DNA from: JACJYC01 sp964558465
GTDB lineage: Bacteria; Bacteroidota; Bacteroidia; Chitinophagales; Saprospiraceae
Length of the DNA: 39,993 bases
Direction of reading: 5' to 3'
Assembly (NCBI GenBank): GCA_964558465.1
Contig: CAZLEF010000065.1
Location: 1-39,993 of the forward strand
Positions 1 to 8,949 of this stretch are shown here, piece after piece. Position 1 is the first letter of the stretch; every line of letters starts with the position of its first letter. The notes below the pieces were generated by a model. That model did not search any database and was not told where the DNA came from. It saw only the letters and a list, made by a program, of their open reading frames with translations. A program made the translations under genes and the position numbers.

Positions 1-148
1 CAGGATCTTCCAGGTTGGCATACGGCAAATGTGGGAACAAATGCCGGAGCAGAGTCGTCTTGCCTGATTGCCTGGGCCCGCCCAAATAGATGATGGAATA
101 ATATTTCTGAAGTTCCAACAACGCTGATGTGATTTTACGAGGAACCAT
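1..148 (-). CDS. AAA+ family ATPase, N-terminal fragment (DUF4143-type)
   Basis: Partial gene; only the first 49 codons lie in the window, starting at the ATG complementary to 146-148 and running off the left edge. The fragment has a Walker A loop, GGPRQSGKTTL at residues 23-33, preceded by a hydrophobic strand. This N-terminus is typical of the small bacterial ATP-binding proteins that carry a C-terminal DUF4143 domain and are often solitary or toxin-antitoxin-like accessory genes. The C-terminal half is not visible, so the subfamily is inferred from the N-terminal pattern. It lies downstream of the glycosyltransferase pair on the same strand, separated by an AT-rich gap of 68 bases. Confidence 0.7.
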   Translation of the reverse strand, partial: MVPRKITSALLELQKYYSIIYLGGPRQSGKTTLLRHLFPHLPYANLEDP

Positions 149-216
149 TACACCTAATTTTATTCAAATTTTCAATTCAAATGCAAATTTACTCAAATTT
201 ATTACCTTTTTTGGAT

Positions 217-2337
217 TTAGAGATTTTGTTTGCGGATAATTACGCGGAGATCATCCATGAGCACTTCTTCCCGTTTAAAATCCCACAGGTAAAACTTCAA
301 ACCTTCCGGGCTATAATTCCCGGGCAATGTGATTTCCAGCCGGACCCTGTACCATCCGTCTCCTTTGGGTTCACCAAGCGGAGGGTATCGTTCAAACGCA
401 TAAAATTCTTTTTGATCCGGAGAAGCCGCTGCAATGCCCGCAGTCGGCTTTTTATCGTTCCGCCAGGCGGTAATGGTCACCCGGTCGCAGGGCGATAAAC
501 CTTCTATAAATGAATCGGCCGCAAATTCCGCATCTTTTGTCATGCGCCACGCATGGGTTCCTGAGCGGGCATGGGCGGATTCTACCAGATTATTGCGGCC
601 AAACCGGACGGGGGTTTGAAGGCTGGAATCTAAATGTTCACCGTCAAAAAAGAAGGTGTCAATGCGGGTGAAGGGCGGCCTTTCCAATAATAAAATGGAT
701 TCGTTCCGGCCGGATATCCAACCTTTGTAAGCCGCCGCCTTCCGGATTTGATAACAAGGCAGGTCACTTGTGCTGATCACGTACTGGTCGTCTGCAACGA
801 ACCACCAACTGACCCCTGCCGGAAGATGACCGGCGGTTTGTGTGCCGGGGTTCGCAATTCCTGTTTTGTACGTTGCGTTAAATTCAAAACCGCCGTCGAT
901 CAGGCCGGGGGAGATTTTATCCACTTCCATAGCTTCCGTCAACAATTGCCACCTCGCCCGGTTCCACGCCAGGTAGTCGTGTGTCCCGGCGATGGAAAAC
1001 CAGATGAACGGCGTATAAAACAAACAACCGGCAAGGATCCACCAACGACGGAAACGGCCTTCTTTCCTGGGAACTACCAACAACAGCAAGCAGGCAACGA
1101 ACAACAGATAATACCGGTCAAAATTGGCCCAGTCGAGGTTCAGGTATATAAAATACCCAACGGCAAAAAAGGCAATACCCGTTTTAAAAGCCCGTATTGA
1201 AGTCGCTTTGAATGAAAATGTATTTAAATAATTGATAATCAATGAAATTAAATTAAAAACCATAACAGTTGATCCAAGGGTCGAGATCCCTTTTATCCCT
1301 TTCCACAAGCCGGCAGGTAAGCTATAAACCTGGCCCAGACCCATTTCAAAATCCTTGAGGGCAAACGGCCCTAATCCGAAATCGTACAAGATATTTCCCA
1401 TTGGGCCGTAATGCCAGGTTTTAATGGAAAAATATATTGAAAATGAGACAGTTATAAAAATAGATAAAATTAATATTACTGGGCGGGCCGATAAATGCCG
1501 GATAGAGTAGGGGAGTGCAAAAAAATGGAACGGAAGAAGAAATAATCCTGCCAGGAATAAAAATCCGCCCATTCGCTCCAGGAATTGGGTTTTGATGGTC
1601 CAAAGGTTGAAACGACCGGCAAGGTTACTCAGATCACCGAAACTTACCGGAAGCGGCTGTACCGATGCCAGCCATAAAGTATACCCTTTCAGGGCCGCCC
1701 AGGTCAGTACAATACCAATCAAGGCCCAGAAAATCCGCCTCTTTCCGGTGGGTCTGAAAAAAGCAACCAACCCAAAACATACCGGCAGGAGAAGACCAAA
1801 CTGTCTGATCAGCACCGCCAATATGGAGCAAATAATCGCCAGGATCCAATGCACATTTCTTTCTGAACCGATCGCTTTTAAATAGAAAAACAAACCGCCC
1901 AAAAAGAAAAAGAGGAAGGAAATATCCGTCATGAAGGTATGAGCCAACGAAAAATAAAGAGGATTGAATCCCAGCGCGATCATACCCAAAAAGGCAAAGG
2001 CGTCTTTTCCGGAAACCTGTTTGATAAGGCGCCCAAACAGCATCACACCAGCCAGCCCAAGAACAATCATGGAAAGCCGGAGAACCGTGTACGAAAACCC
2101 GCCGGTCAGTTTACAAACCAACACCCCAAGCCAGGCATGCGTCCATAAAGTCATAGCAGGCCAATCACCCACCCGGTACTCACCCGTTGTCAACACGCCC
2201 TTGACTACGTCTGAATAGGCCCAATCGTCGTTCAAAGGAAATTCCCCGCGGGGTCCGGCCAGCAACACGGCAATCATCCATAAGCCGGCCATACAGGCGT
2301 TCAGATAAGGATAGGAGAAATAATGGCGGTGAAGCAT
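217..2337 (-). CDS. GT-C/PMT-type membrane glycosyltransferase with C-terminal beta-sandwich domain (copy 1)
   Basis: A 706-residue polytopic membrane protein. The first external loop carries the paired acidic residues D37-D38 in GEFPLNDDWAY, as in GT39/GT83-like GT-C transferases that use polyprenyl-phosphate sugars. About ten to twelve hydrophobic segments span residues 13 to 460. The last 200 or so residues are soluble and resemble a jelly-roll carbohydrate-binding module, with an FDGE strand, an SGTHAW segment, a central VTITAW strand and a closing FYLW...MDDLRV strand. It is a close full-length paralogue of the next gene upstream, 24 bases away, and probably in one operon with it. Donor and acceptor are unknown. 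The likely product is a modified surface glycan or protein assembled at the inner membrane's outer face. Confidence 0.75.
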   Translation of the reverse strand: MLHRHYFSYPYLNACMAGLWMIAVLLAGPRGEFPLNDDWAYSDVVKGVLTTGEYRVGDWPAMTLWTHAWLGVLVCKLTGGFSYTVLRLSMIVLGLAGVMLFGRLIKQVSGKDAFAFLGMIALGFNPLYFSLAHTFMTDISFLFFFLGGLFFYLKAIGSERNVHWILAIICSILAVLIRQFGLLLPVCFGLVAFFRPTGKRRIFWALIGIVLTWAALKGYTLWLASVQPLPVSFGDLSNLAGRFNLWTIKTQFLERMGGFLFLAGLFLLPFHFFALPYSIRHLSARPVILILSIFITVSFSIYFSIKTWHYGPMGNILYDFGLGPFALKDFEMGLGQVYSLPAGLWKGIKGISTLGSTVMVFNLISLIINYLNTFSFKATSIRAFKTGIAFFAVGYFIYLNLDWANFDRYYLLFVACLLLLVVPRKEGRFRRWWILAGCLFYTPFIWFSIAGTHDYLAWNRARWQLLTEAMEVDKISPGLIDGGFEFNATYKTGIANPGTQTAGHLPAGVSWWFVADDQYVISTSDLPCYQIRKAAAYKGWISGRNESILLLERPPFTRIDTFFFDGEHLDSSLQTPVRFGRNNLVESAHARSGTHAWRMTKDAEFAADSFIEGLSPCDRVTITAWRNDKKPTAGIAAASPDQKEFYAFERYPPLGEPKGDGWYRVRLEITLPGNYSPEGLKFYLWDFKREEVLMDDLRVIIRKQNL

Positions 2338-2361
2338 TGACCAGACCTAATGAATGAACAA

Positions 2362-4521
2362 TTATTTCCTTCGGCGGATTACCTGCAGATCGTCAAACCA
2401 GGCGGTTTCCTGGGTCGGATTCCACAAATAAAACTTCAGCGATTGGGGGGTATAATTCCAGGGAACGGAGATCTCTATCCTGACTTTATGCCATTCGCCT
2501 TCTACCAGCTCGCCCAAGGAGGGATAGATCTCAAATGCGTAATACTCCTTTTGATCGGGCGAAGCGGCCACAATCCCGCCTGCGGGTTGCGACCCCCATC
2601 TCCATCCGGATATCGTAATCCAGTCGCATGGACCAATGCTGTCAATCATCGAATCGGCGCCAAAAGAAGAAGCAGGCGTCAGTTCGTAGGCATGGACGCC
2701 GGAACGGGCGCGCCGGGCTTTCACCAGGCTGTTGCCTCCAAATCTGACGGGTGGAACATGAAGCGTATCCGCCGGATCAGGGAGGGTTTCTCCATCGAAG
2801 AAAAAGGTATCGATCCGGGTAAAATCCGGCCTTTCCAAAAGGAAAATATACTCTTTCCTCCGGGAGGTCCAACTTTGGTATTCTTTGATTTTCCAGGGCT
2901 GATAACAGGGAATCTCGCCTGTACTGACCGCATACTTGTCATCCGCCACAAACCATCGGCTGATCCCGGTCCGGATACCGCTTGAACTCCGCGTATTGGG
3001 GTTGCCAATCCCGGTTTTATAGGTGGCATTAAACTCAAATCCCCCGTCAATCCGGGTTGGCGAAATTTTATGAACCTCCATAGATTCGTACAGCAGGCTC
3101 CATCTGGCCCGGTTCCAGGCCAGATAATCGTGGGTCCCCGCTACCGAAAACCAAAACAGCGGAAGGTAAAATAACAGGACCAGCAGGGCCCGCCAAGGGG
3201 TGAATTTGACTGAAGGAGAAGGCAGGATCAACAAAGCCAGGCAAGGTACCAGAATGAGGTAGTAACGATCAAAATTGGCCCACCCCAGAAACAGAAAAAC
3301 AAAATACCCCATGCCAAACAGGGCAAGAGCAGTCTTGAGCGCCCTGGTTGAATTCATATTGAAGGAAAAAGATTTTAAATAACTGTAAATCAGCACAATC
3401 AAATTAAATACCAAAGCAGCGGAACCCAGAATTGCGGCCGCCCGAATGCATTTCCATACACCGGCCGGCATATTATATCCCCGCGCTATACCCATATCGT
3501 AATCCTTCAGCACGACGGGCCCGAGGCCAAAATTATACATGATATTGCCAAACAGAGCGTTATTCCAGGTTTTAATCCCAAAAAACAAGGCGATGCCAAT
3601 CGCAGAAATCCCGGCAATCGCCAACAAAAGCCGGTGACATCTGCCAACGGTCAGGGGCAACAGCAAGAAATGAAAAGGGAACAGGAACAATCCCAGCAGG
3701 AACAGGAAACCACCCATCCTTTCCATGAAATGAAAATAAAGCGTTCTCAGGTTGAGCCATCCGGATAAATTACCCAAATCGCCAAATGCGGAAGGCAGCG
3801 GCTGGACCGAAGAAAGCCATATCGTATATATCTTTAATGCGGCCCAGGTAAACAAAACGCCCGACAAGGCCCAGGCCAGCCGGCGCGTATTGAATTGCAT
3901 TAAAAGAGCGGTTGCCCCAAAACAAACCGGCAGGAGCAAGCTGAATTGCCGGAGAAGTACGCCTGCGATGGAAATAATGATTGCCGATACCCAAAAAATG
4001 GGTTTGTCCGTATCGAGCGCTTTTGAATACAGCGCCACCCCCAACAGGAAAAAGAACAGAAAGGAAACATCCGTCATATAGGTGAAGGATAACGAGAAAT
4101 ACAACGGATTAAAGGCCAGAGCGGCCATACAAAGGAATGCAAGGGAGGCTTTGCCGGAAATCCGTTTGGCCAGGTATCCAAATAAGAACACGCCCAAAAG
4201 TCCCAACCCGAGTACAAGCAGGCGCAGGACGGTGTAGGAAAATCCTCCGGTGGCTTTGCATACCATGACACCGAGCCAGGCATGCGTCCAGAGGGTCATC
4301 GCCGGCCAGTCGCTTACCCGGTATTTGCCTTCGTCGAGGACGCCTTTTACAACTTCCAAATAAGCCCAGTCATCATTGAGCGGAAACTCGCCGGAAGGAT
4401 CGATCAGACAGGCCGACAATATCCAGGCCATCAGAATCAGAATGGCGCCTGTCGGGAAAGAAAAAAACCAGGGCTTTTGGGCAATTCGGCTCATTTCAGG
4501 TCGGTTAATCCATGCAAACAT
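2362..4521 (-). CDS. GT-C/PMT-type membrane glycosyltransferase with C-terminal beta-sandwich domain (copy 2)
   Basis: A 719-residue paralogue of the neighbouring 706-residue protein, alignable from end to end. It has the same first-loop acidic pair (D50-D51 in GEFPLNDDWAY), the same TLWTHAWLGV block after it, the same long hydrophobic region and the same C-terminal soluble module beginning near RIDTFFFDGE and ending in a DDLQV strand. The start may be the ATG at 4519-4521 or an in-frame ATG nine codons later; the first gives a longer cytoplasmic tail. The gap to the upstream secreted-protein gene is 26 bases, so three minus-strand genes may be co-transcribed. The tandem pair looks like a local duplication followed by divergence. 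Substrate unknown. Confidence 0.75.
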   Translation of the reverse strand: MFAWINRPEMSRIAQKPWFFSFPTGAILILMAWILSACLIDPSGEFPLNDDWAYLEVVKGVLDEGKYRVSDWPAMTLWTHAWLGVMVCKATGGFSYTVLRLLVLGLGLLGVFLFGYLAKRISGKASLAFLCMAALAFNPLYFSLSFTYMTDVSFLFFFLLGVALYSKALDTDKPIFWVSAIIISIAGVLLRQFSLLLPVCFGATALLMQFNTRRLAWALSGVLFTWAALKIYTIWLSSVQPLPSAFGDLGNLSGWLNLRTLYFHFMERMGGFLFLLGLFLFPFHFLLLPLTVGRCHRLLLAIAGISAIGIALFFGIKTWNNALFGNIMYNFGLGPVVLKDYDMGIARGYNMPAGVWKCIRAAAILGSAALVFNLIVLIYSYLKSFSFNMNSTRALKTALALFGMGYFVFLFLGWANFDRYYLILVPCLALLILPSPSVKFTPWRALLVLLFYLPLFWFSVAGTHDYLAWNRARWSLLYESMEVHKISPTRIDGGFEFNATYKTGIGNPNTRSSSGIRTGISRWFVADDKYAVSTGEIPCYQPWKIKEYQSWTSRRKEYIFLLERPDFTRIDTFFFDGETLPDPADTLHVPPVRFGGNSLVKARRARSGVHAYELTPASSFGADSMIDSIGPCDWITISGWRWGSQPAGGIVAASPDQKEYYAFEIYPSLGELVEGEWHKVRIEISVPWNYTPQSLKFYLWNPTQETAWFDDLQVIRRRK

Positions 4522-4547
4522 ACGATCTTGCCGGAACAGGGTAGGGG

Positions 4548-5264
4548 TTATCTGGCATTTTCAAGCAGCCGGAGCAATTCCGCAGCGCCGGTTTCTGTAC
4601 TCAAATCAAGTTGTTTCCACTTTTTTATTTCCTTGATTTTGTCCTCGTCACCTCCAAGGATTTTTTCAATGGCCTTGGCCTGAAGGCGCAATTTTTCAAA
4701 ACTGCCGCCTGGTCCCTTCAGCCAATACCCTGTTTTATCCGTGTATTCGTCATAGGTCCGGCTGGCGCCGTAGGGGGTCTCCAGGTCCGCTTTGCGAAAT
4801 ATTTTGGCGTGACTCTTCAGCAAAACATAGGAAGGGCTCTCATGCAAAACCTGATAAAAGGTCAGTTCCTTATCATTGCCGCCTTCAACGGCATCCTTGG
4901 ATATTACCTTAAAAAGCAGGGACATATTTGCACTGGTGTCGATCCGGACCGCTTTGATGAATTTGCTTGACAAAACATTTGTGTGTCCGTTATCCAATTT
5001 AAAATAAAGTTTTTGTTTTGCAATATCAATGTTCACGTCGACCTTCATGCCAAAAGTGTCTTTATCCGCCAGGAGCAAGTAACCTGGTCGCCAGGATTCA
5101 TTGAACAAAGGGGTGCCAACCGTGGTATTGCGGTTGAGATTAAATACGCTGACATCCAGTTGTTCACCCAAAGACAATGAGCGCAGGTCGTTGCCGGAAT
5201 ATTGAGAGAAAACCCGGCAGGCAAGCAGAATCAGGGTTGCCAATAAAAAAAATCTTTTTTTCAT
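4548..5264 (-). CDS. Secreted protein of unknown function
   Basis: A 238-residue protein when started at the ATG complementary to 5262-5264. An open frame extends further upstream, but this ATG begins a clear export signal, MKKRFFLLATLILLAC, with cleavage probably near residue 21; the LLAC at 13-16 also weakly resembles a lipobox. The mature part is hydrophilic, with alternating beta-type segments and a charged, helical C-terminus rich in Lys and Glu. I do not recognise a family. It lies 26 bases upstream of the glycosyltransferase pair on the same strand, so it may belong to the same envelope operon. The export signal is visible in the sequence; any link to the glycosyltransferases is inferred from position only. 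Confidence 0.6.
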   Translation of the reverse strand: MKKRFFLLATLILLACRVFSQYSGNDLRSLSLGEQLDVSVFNLNRNTTVGTPLFNESWRPGYLLLADKDTFGMKVDVNIDIAKQKLYFKLDNGHTNVLSSKFIKAVRIDTSANMSLLFKVISKDAVEGGNDKELTFYQVLHESPSYVLLKSHAKIFRKADLETPYGASRTYDEYTDKTGYWLKGPGGSFEKLRLQAKAIEKILGGDEDKIKEIKKWKQLDLSTETGAAELLRLLENAR

Positions 5265-5390
5265 AGCGGACGGATTGGGTTGATAATTAAGGTACCAATT
5301 TAACGCCAATTCCGGAAAAATCGCTGCAAGGGGAGCAAATTCAATTTTAATACTTAACATAATATAAATTATGGGAAAACGATATCCCGG

Positions 5391-5424
5391 AAAAGGGGCG
5401 GCCAAACACTCAAAGCCGCCCCTT
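5391..5424 (-). terminator. Rho-independent terminator
   Basis: Perfect 10-bp GC-rich stem, GGGGCGGC-type arms at 5393-5402 and 5415-5424 with a 12-base loop, followed on the minus strand by a TTTT run. It begins about 25 bases after the stop codon of the secreted two-module protein and probably ends that transcript. Confidence 0.8.
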
Positions 5425-5448
5425 GCTCACCAACTTTAAACTATTTAC

Positions 5449-6048
5449 CTAGCGAATAGAAACCGTTTCATAAAAGGTGCTTCCGGCAACTTTGACCAAT
5501 ACGGTATATTCACCGTCGGGCAAGCCGGCCAGATTGTAACGCCTTTGAATGACACCCTCTGTGCTGAGGGATTCGGAAAAAAGCGAATCGCCTTCATTGT
5601 CCGTAATCCTGATCTCAACTCCGGCGGCGTTGTCCAGGTTCAGCATGGAAAAATCCAGCAAGTCGCCTTTTTGGCGGATAACCGGCTTGAAAATCTCCTT
5701 CCGGTCGCCGGCATTAAAGATCACTGCGGTGGCCGTTAACGAAACCGGCTGGATCCGGATCGCCCGGTCATCCTCCAGTTTAAGGGTATAAACCCCCTCA
5801 GGGAGTCTGGAAAGATTGTACTTCCGGGAGACTTCCTGGCCGGCTTTCAGGGTTTCGCTGAAAAGCACCAGACCGGTTTCGTCCTCGATGCGAAATTCAG
5901 CCGCCTGCGTCAGGGGTTGCTGCCAAGAAAGCACAAATGACTTGTTCCCCGTGTTCTTTACGGTGAAATTGGCATTGGCAAATCCTGAAACAGAAGCCAA
6001 TACAAAGGCAAGAGAGAAACAAAATTTAATGACTGTCTTCATGTCCAT
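5449..6048 (-). CDS. Secreted protein made of two sorting-domain-like repeats
   Basis: A 199-residue exported protein with a signal peptide over residues 1 to about 26 (cleavage near ANA). The mature region is two homologous modules, roughly residues 27-108 and 118-198. Each has a line of the form (I/V)xDxxGxxLFSExL followed by YNLxxLPxGxYT; compare YNLSRLPEGVYTLKL and YNLAGLPDGEYTVLV. This layout resembles Bacteroidota surface beta-sandwiches, including T9SS type A sorting domains, but there is no passenger domain. Function is unknown; a secreted adhesin-like or matrix protein is one possibility. The ATG two codons downstream is an equally good start. A TAATTTTG box lies upstream and a strong terminator follows, so it appears to be a single-gene unit. 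Confidence 0.65.
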   Translation of the reverse strand: MDMKTVIKFCFSLAFVLASVSGFANANFTVKNTGNKSFVLSWQQPLTQAAEFRIEDETGLVLFSETLKAGQEVSRKYNLSRLPEGVYTLKLEDDRAIRIQPVSLTATAVIFNAGDRKEIFKPVIRQKGDLLDFSMLNLDNAAGVEIRITDNEGDSLFSESLSTEGVIQRRYNLAGLPDGEYTVLVKVAGSTFYETVSIR

Positions 6049-6108
6049 GTTTTTTGGTAAAACAATATGTCAAATGAGTGCGCCAATTTGAATGGCTGAT
6101 TGACATCG

Positions 6109-6116
6109 CAAAATTA
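6109..6116 (-). promoter_or_regulatory. Bacteroidota -7 promoter element
   Basis: TAATTTTG on the minus strand matches TAnnTTTG, 60 bases upstream of the secreted two-module protein. No TTTG is found at the ideal -33 spacing, so only half of the consensus is supported. Confidence 0.4.
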
Positions 6117-6315
6117 TGATTGGTTTTGGCCTGAATTCTATACAAAAATTACCCTATTTTGATGCTATTTTAACTTCTTAAGGCCGATTTTGAAGAAATT
6201 GTCAATTTAGTACAAATTATGATCAAAAACGTACAATAATATTTTGTTAAGAATATCTTAAAATGAATAATTAAGAAGATAATTCTGAAGAAACGTTCTT
6301 TGATCCACCCCCGCT

Positions 6316-7599
6316 TTACCTCGGCCGGATCTGTCCGCTCCCTTCGACCACCCATTTGTAACTGGTCAATTCCTGCAAACCCATCGGCCCCCTGGCATGG
6401 AGTTTCTGGGTGCTGATTCCGATTTCGGCGCCCAAACCAAACTGTGCGCCATCCGTGAATGCCGTGGAAGCATTGGCATAGACTACCGCGGCGTCTACCC
6501 TGCTCAAAAAATCTTTGACCCGGACCGGGTCTTCGGCAATGATCGCTTCGCTGTGTTTCGAACTATGGCCGGCAATATGATCAAGGGCTTCTTCCAGATC
6601 ATTCACGGTTTTGACCGACATCTTCATGGACAGAAATTCCGTGCCGAAGTCTTCGGGCTTCGCCCTGAATAGCCGTTCGCCGGTGTACTTTCCTTCCAAT
6701 TGCCGGAACGAGGCCTCATCCGCGTAAATCGTGCAATGGTGCGTATGATCTAATGGCGCCAACAAAAATGCAAGGTCTGGAAGGCGGTTTTTGTGGATAA
6801 CCAGGGTATCCAGCGCATTACATACACTTACACGCCGGGATTTCGCATTTTCAATGATCTTCCTGCCTTTTTCAGGATCGCCGCTTTCGTCAAAATAGGT
6901 ATGCACAATGCCTGCTCCGGTTTCCAGTACCGGAACCTTCGCATGGTCCCGTACATATTGAATAAGGCCCTGTCCGCCCCGCGGGATCAGGACATCGATC
7001 AGGCCCACTGCGTGAAGGATCGGATCGAGGGCCTCGCGGTCGCTTGGCGCCAGAAAACAGGCGTCCTGGAGGCGGTGGACGGCCAACGCCCGGTGGATCA
7101 GGTCAACAATGGCGATATTGGAATAATGGGCGTCGCGGCTGCCTTTTAAGACAACACCATTGCCGGATTTGAAGGTCAATGCAAAGACGTCAAAGGGTAC
7201 GTTCGGTCGGGATTCAAACACCATACCGACAACCCCGACCGGCGTCGAAACCTTCGACAAATGTAATCCGTTCGGCAAAACTTTGCTTTCCAGTTCCCGG
7301 CCCAATGGAGACGGCAGTTCCGCTACTTTCCGGATATCACGCGCGATTTCCGCCAGCCGGTCTTCATTCAGCAGCAGCCGGTCAAATTTTGGATCGGTGG
7401 GGTCCATTCTTTCGAGGTCCTTTTTATTCGCTGCCAGGATTTGCTCCTGACCGGCGAGGATCGAATCGGCCAGCAACCGTAAAGTTTGGTTGATTTCGCC
7501 GCTGGACAACCTGGCAAGGCGCCTGCTTGCACGGACGGCATCCATCAGCCCCTTCCGGACCGATGCGATTTGTGTTTCCCCGGACTCTGTGTTTTTCAT
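6316..7599 (-). CDS. proA: Glutamate-5-semialdehyde dehydrogenase (gamma-glutamyl phosphate reductase)
   Basis: Second enzyme of proline biosynthesis: NADPH-dependent reduction of gamma-glutamyl phosphate to glutamate-5-semialdehyde in the cytoplasm. The protein is 427 residues from the ATG at 7599; a GTG three codons upstream (7608) is possible. Family hallmarks are VFESRPNVPFDVFAL in the nucleotide-binding half, KGSRDA, the IPRGG loop, and the catalytic cysteine in RRVSVCNALDTLV (Cys260 from the ATG). Length is normal for ProA. It follows proB directly, with the upstream stop only 11 bases before the ATG, so the two genes form a translationally close proBA operon. Confidence 0.97.
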   Translation of the reverse strand: MKNTESGETQIASVRKGLMDAVRASRRLARLSSGEINQTLRLLADSILAGQEQILAANKKDLERMDPTDPKFDRLLLNEDRLAEIARDIRKVAELPSPLGRELESKVLPNGLHLSKVSTPVGVVGMVFESRPNVPFDVFALTFKSGNGVVLKGSRDAHYSNIAIVDLIHRALAVHRLQDACFLAPSDREALDPILHAVGLIDVLIPRGGQGLIQYVRDHAKVPVLETGAGIVHTYFDESGDPEKGRKIIENAKSRRVSVCNALDTLVIHKNRLPDLAFLLAPLDHTHHCTIYADEASFRQLEGKYTGERLFRAKPEDFGTEFLSMKMSVKTVNDLEEALDHIAGHSSKHSEAIIAEDPVRVKDFLSRVDAAVVYANASTAFTDGAQFGLGAEIGISTQKLHARGPMGLQELTSYKWVVEGSGQIRPR

Positions 7600-7610
7600 G
7601 GATTGCACCG

Positions 7611-8690
7611 TTATTTTTCTATGATCAGGTAATCATAATGGATCAGCGGCTTTTTGTTGACCTGCCCTGCATACCGGGCTGCTGTCTGTGCGTCGTATTG
7701 GGTTAATCCCATACCCAGCAAACTGCCTGCTTCGTTATAGATTTGTACCAGATCTCCTTTTTCAAATTCGCCTTCTATCCGGACAATTCCCACCGGCAGC
7801 AAGCTGCTGATCGTTTTTTCCGCGCAAAGGGCCCCTTCTGCTCCGGCATTGACCACCACCTTGCCCTTATGACCACCCTCGTTAAAGATCATCCAGGTTT
7901 TTATTCCGGACAGACTTTTGCGCCCTGTTATTTTGGTGCCGACCCTGGCGCCTTCCAGCAATTGGGTCAAAACCCCGCTTTTTTTACCATTGGCAATATA
8001 GGTGGTGATGCCGGCCTTTGCAGCTTTTCTGGCCATTCGCAGCTTGGTCTGCATGCCGCCTCTGCCAAAAGAAGATTTAACGGGTTGAATATTCTGTCCG
8101 GCTTTTTCATCATCCGGATCGATCTCCGGAATGATGAAACTGGCAGGATCCGACGGCGGGCCGGAATAGATCCCGTCAACATTGGTCAGGATGAACAAGG
8201 CATCCGCCCCGGTCATGGCCGCAACCAGACCTGCTAATTCATCATTGTCCGTAAACATCAGTTCGTCGATCGAGATCACGTCATTTTCATTCACCACCGG
8301 CACAATATCTTCCCTTTGGAGGGCCTGGAAACAATTTTTCATGTTGATATAGTGCTGCCGGTCCCGGAAGTCCTCCTTGGTGGTCAGCACCTGGGCGCAA
8401 AACAACCGGTAGTTGCTGAAAAAAGAATCATATATCTGCATCAGTTTGATCTGGCCCATAGCAGAAAGGACCTGCCGGCGGGTTACCCTGCCGAGGTCTT
8501 TGAGATCGGGCCGGAGGGTTCTGCCCGCTCCAACCGCCCCTGAAGAGACCAGGATCACATGCGTGCCTTGTTTTTTGACAGCCGCAATCTGGTCCACCAG
8601 CCGGCTGATCGCGCTGAGGTCGGGGTACCCGTCTTCCCGGGTAAGGACATTTGTACCTACTTTGACGACGATTTTTTGATACAGCGCCAT
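7611..8690 (-). CDS. proB: Glutamate 5-kinase
   Basis: First enzyme of proline biosynthesis, phosphorylating glutamate with ATP; normally feedback-inhibited by proline. The 359-residue protein has the amino-acid kinase fold with KVGTNVL at the N-terminus, SSGAVGAG, NENDVIS, FTDNDELAGLVA and LTNVDGIYSG, then GRGGMQTKLRMA in the nucleotide region. The last 85 or so residues form a PUA domain, as in the full-length E. coli-type enzyme, containing SSLLPVGI and FEKGDLVQI. It starts with ATG at 8688-8690 and is followed immediately by proA. The 259-base region before it is shared with the divergently transcribed T9SS cargo gene. I see no convincing TAnnTTTG box for proB there. Confidence 0.97.
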   Translation of the reverse strand: MALYQKIVVKVGTNVLTREDGYPDLSAISRLVDQIAAVKKQGTHVILVSSGAVGAGRTLRPDLKDLGRVTRRQVLSAMGQIKLMQIYDSFFSNYRLFCAQVLTTKEDFRDRQHYINMKNCFQALQREDIVPVVNENDVISIDELMFTDNDELAGLVAAMTGADALFILTNVDGIYSGPPSDPASFIIPEIDPDDEKAGQNIQPVKSSFGRGGMQTKLRMARKAAKAGITTYIANGKKSGVLTQLLEGARVGTKITGRKSLSGIKTWMIFNEGGHKGKVVVNAGAEGALCAEKTISSLLPVGIVRIEGEFEKGDLVQIYNEAGSLLGMGLTQYDAQTAARYAGQVNKKPLIHYDYLIIEK

Positions 8691-8949
8691 TTTTATTGAA
8701 TGTATTCCAAAGAAAACGCAATATTATCGTTTTGATTTCAATTTTTCCCGGTTTGGCTGATCAGGCCTGAATTTGTTGGCAGGCGGTCAAATCGTGCAAT
8801 AATCCCCTCCGGCTTTTCAAATTAACTATCTTTACAGGATCACCCGTATGGATTCGCCTGCAACCGGCGAACCTCAAAGTGCCTCGAAATGGTAGTTTTT
8901 TCCTTTTCAAAAGGTCTGGAAATTTTACTGTGTTCTAAAAACTTTGACC

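Noticed and set aside
6117..6315. Small gene downstream of proA
   Set aside because: AT-rich DNA with frames of low-complexity composition, no signal or domain; a TTAAGA-ATA-TCTTAA palindrome near 6247 is too short to interpret.
8691..8949. Riboswitch or attenuator upstream of proB or the T9SS cargo gene
   Set aside because: I found no convincing conserved RNA fold or terminator/antiterminator pair; only an imperfect TATCTTTA box near 8827.
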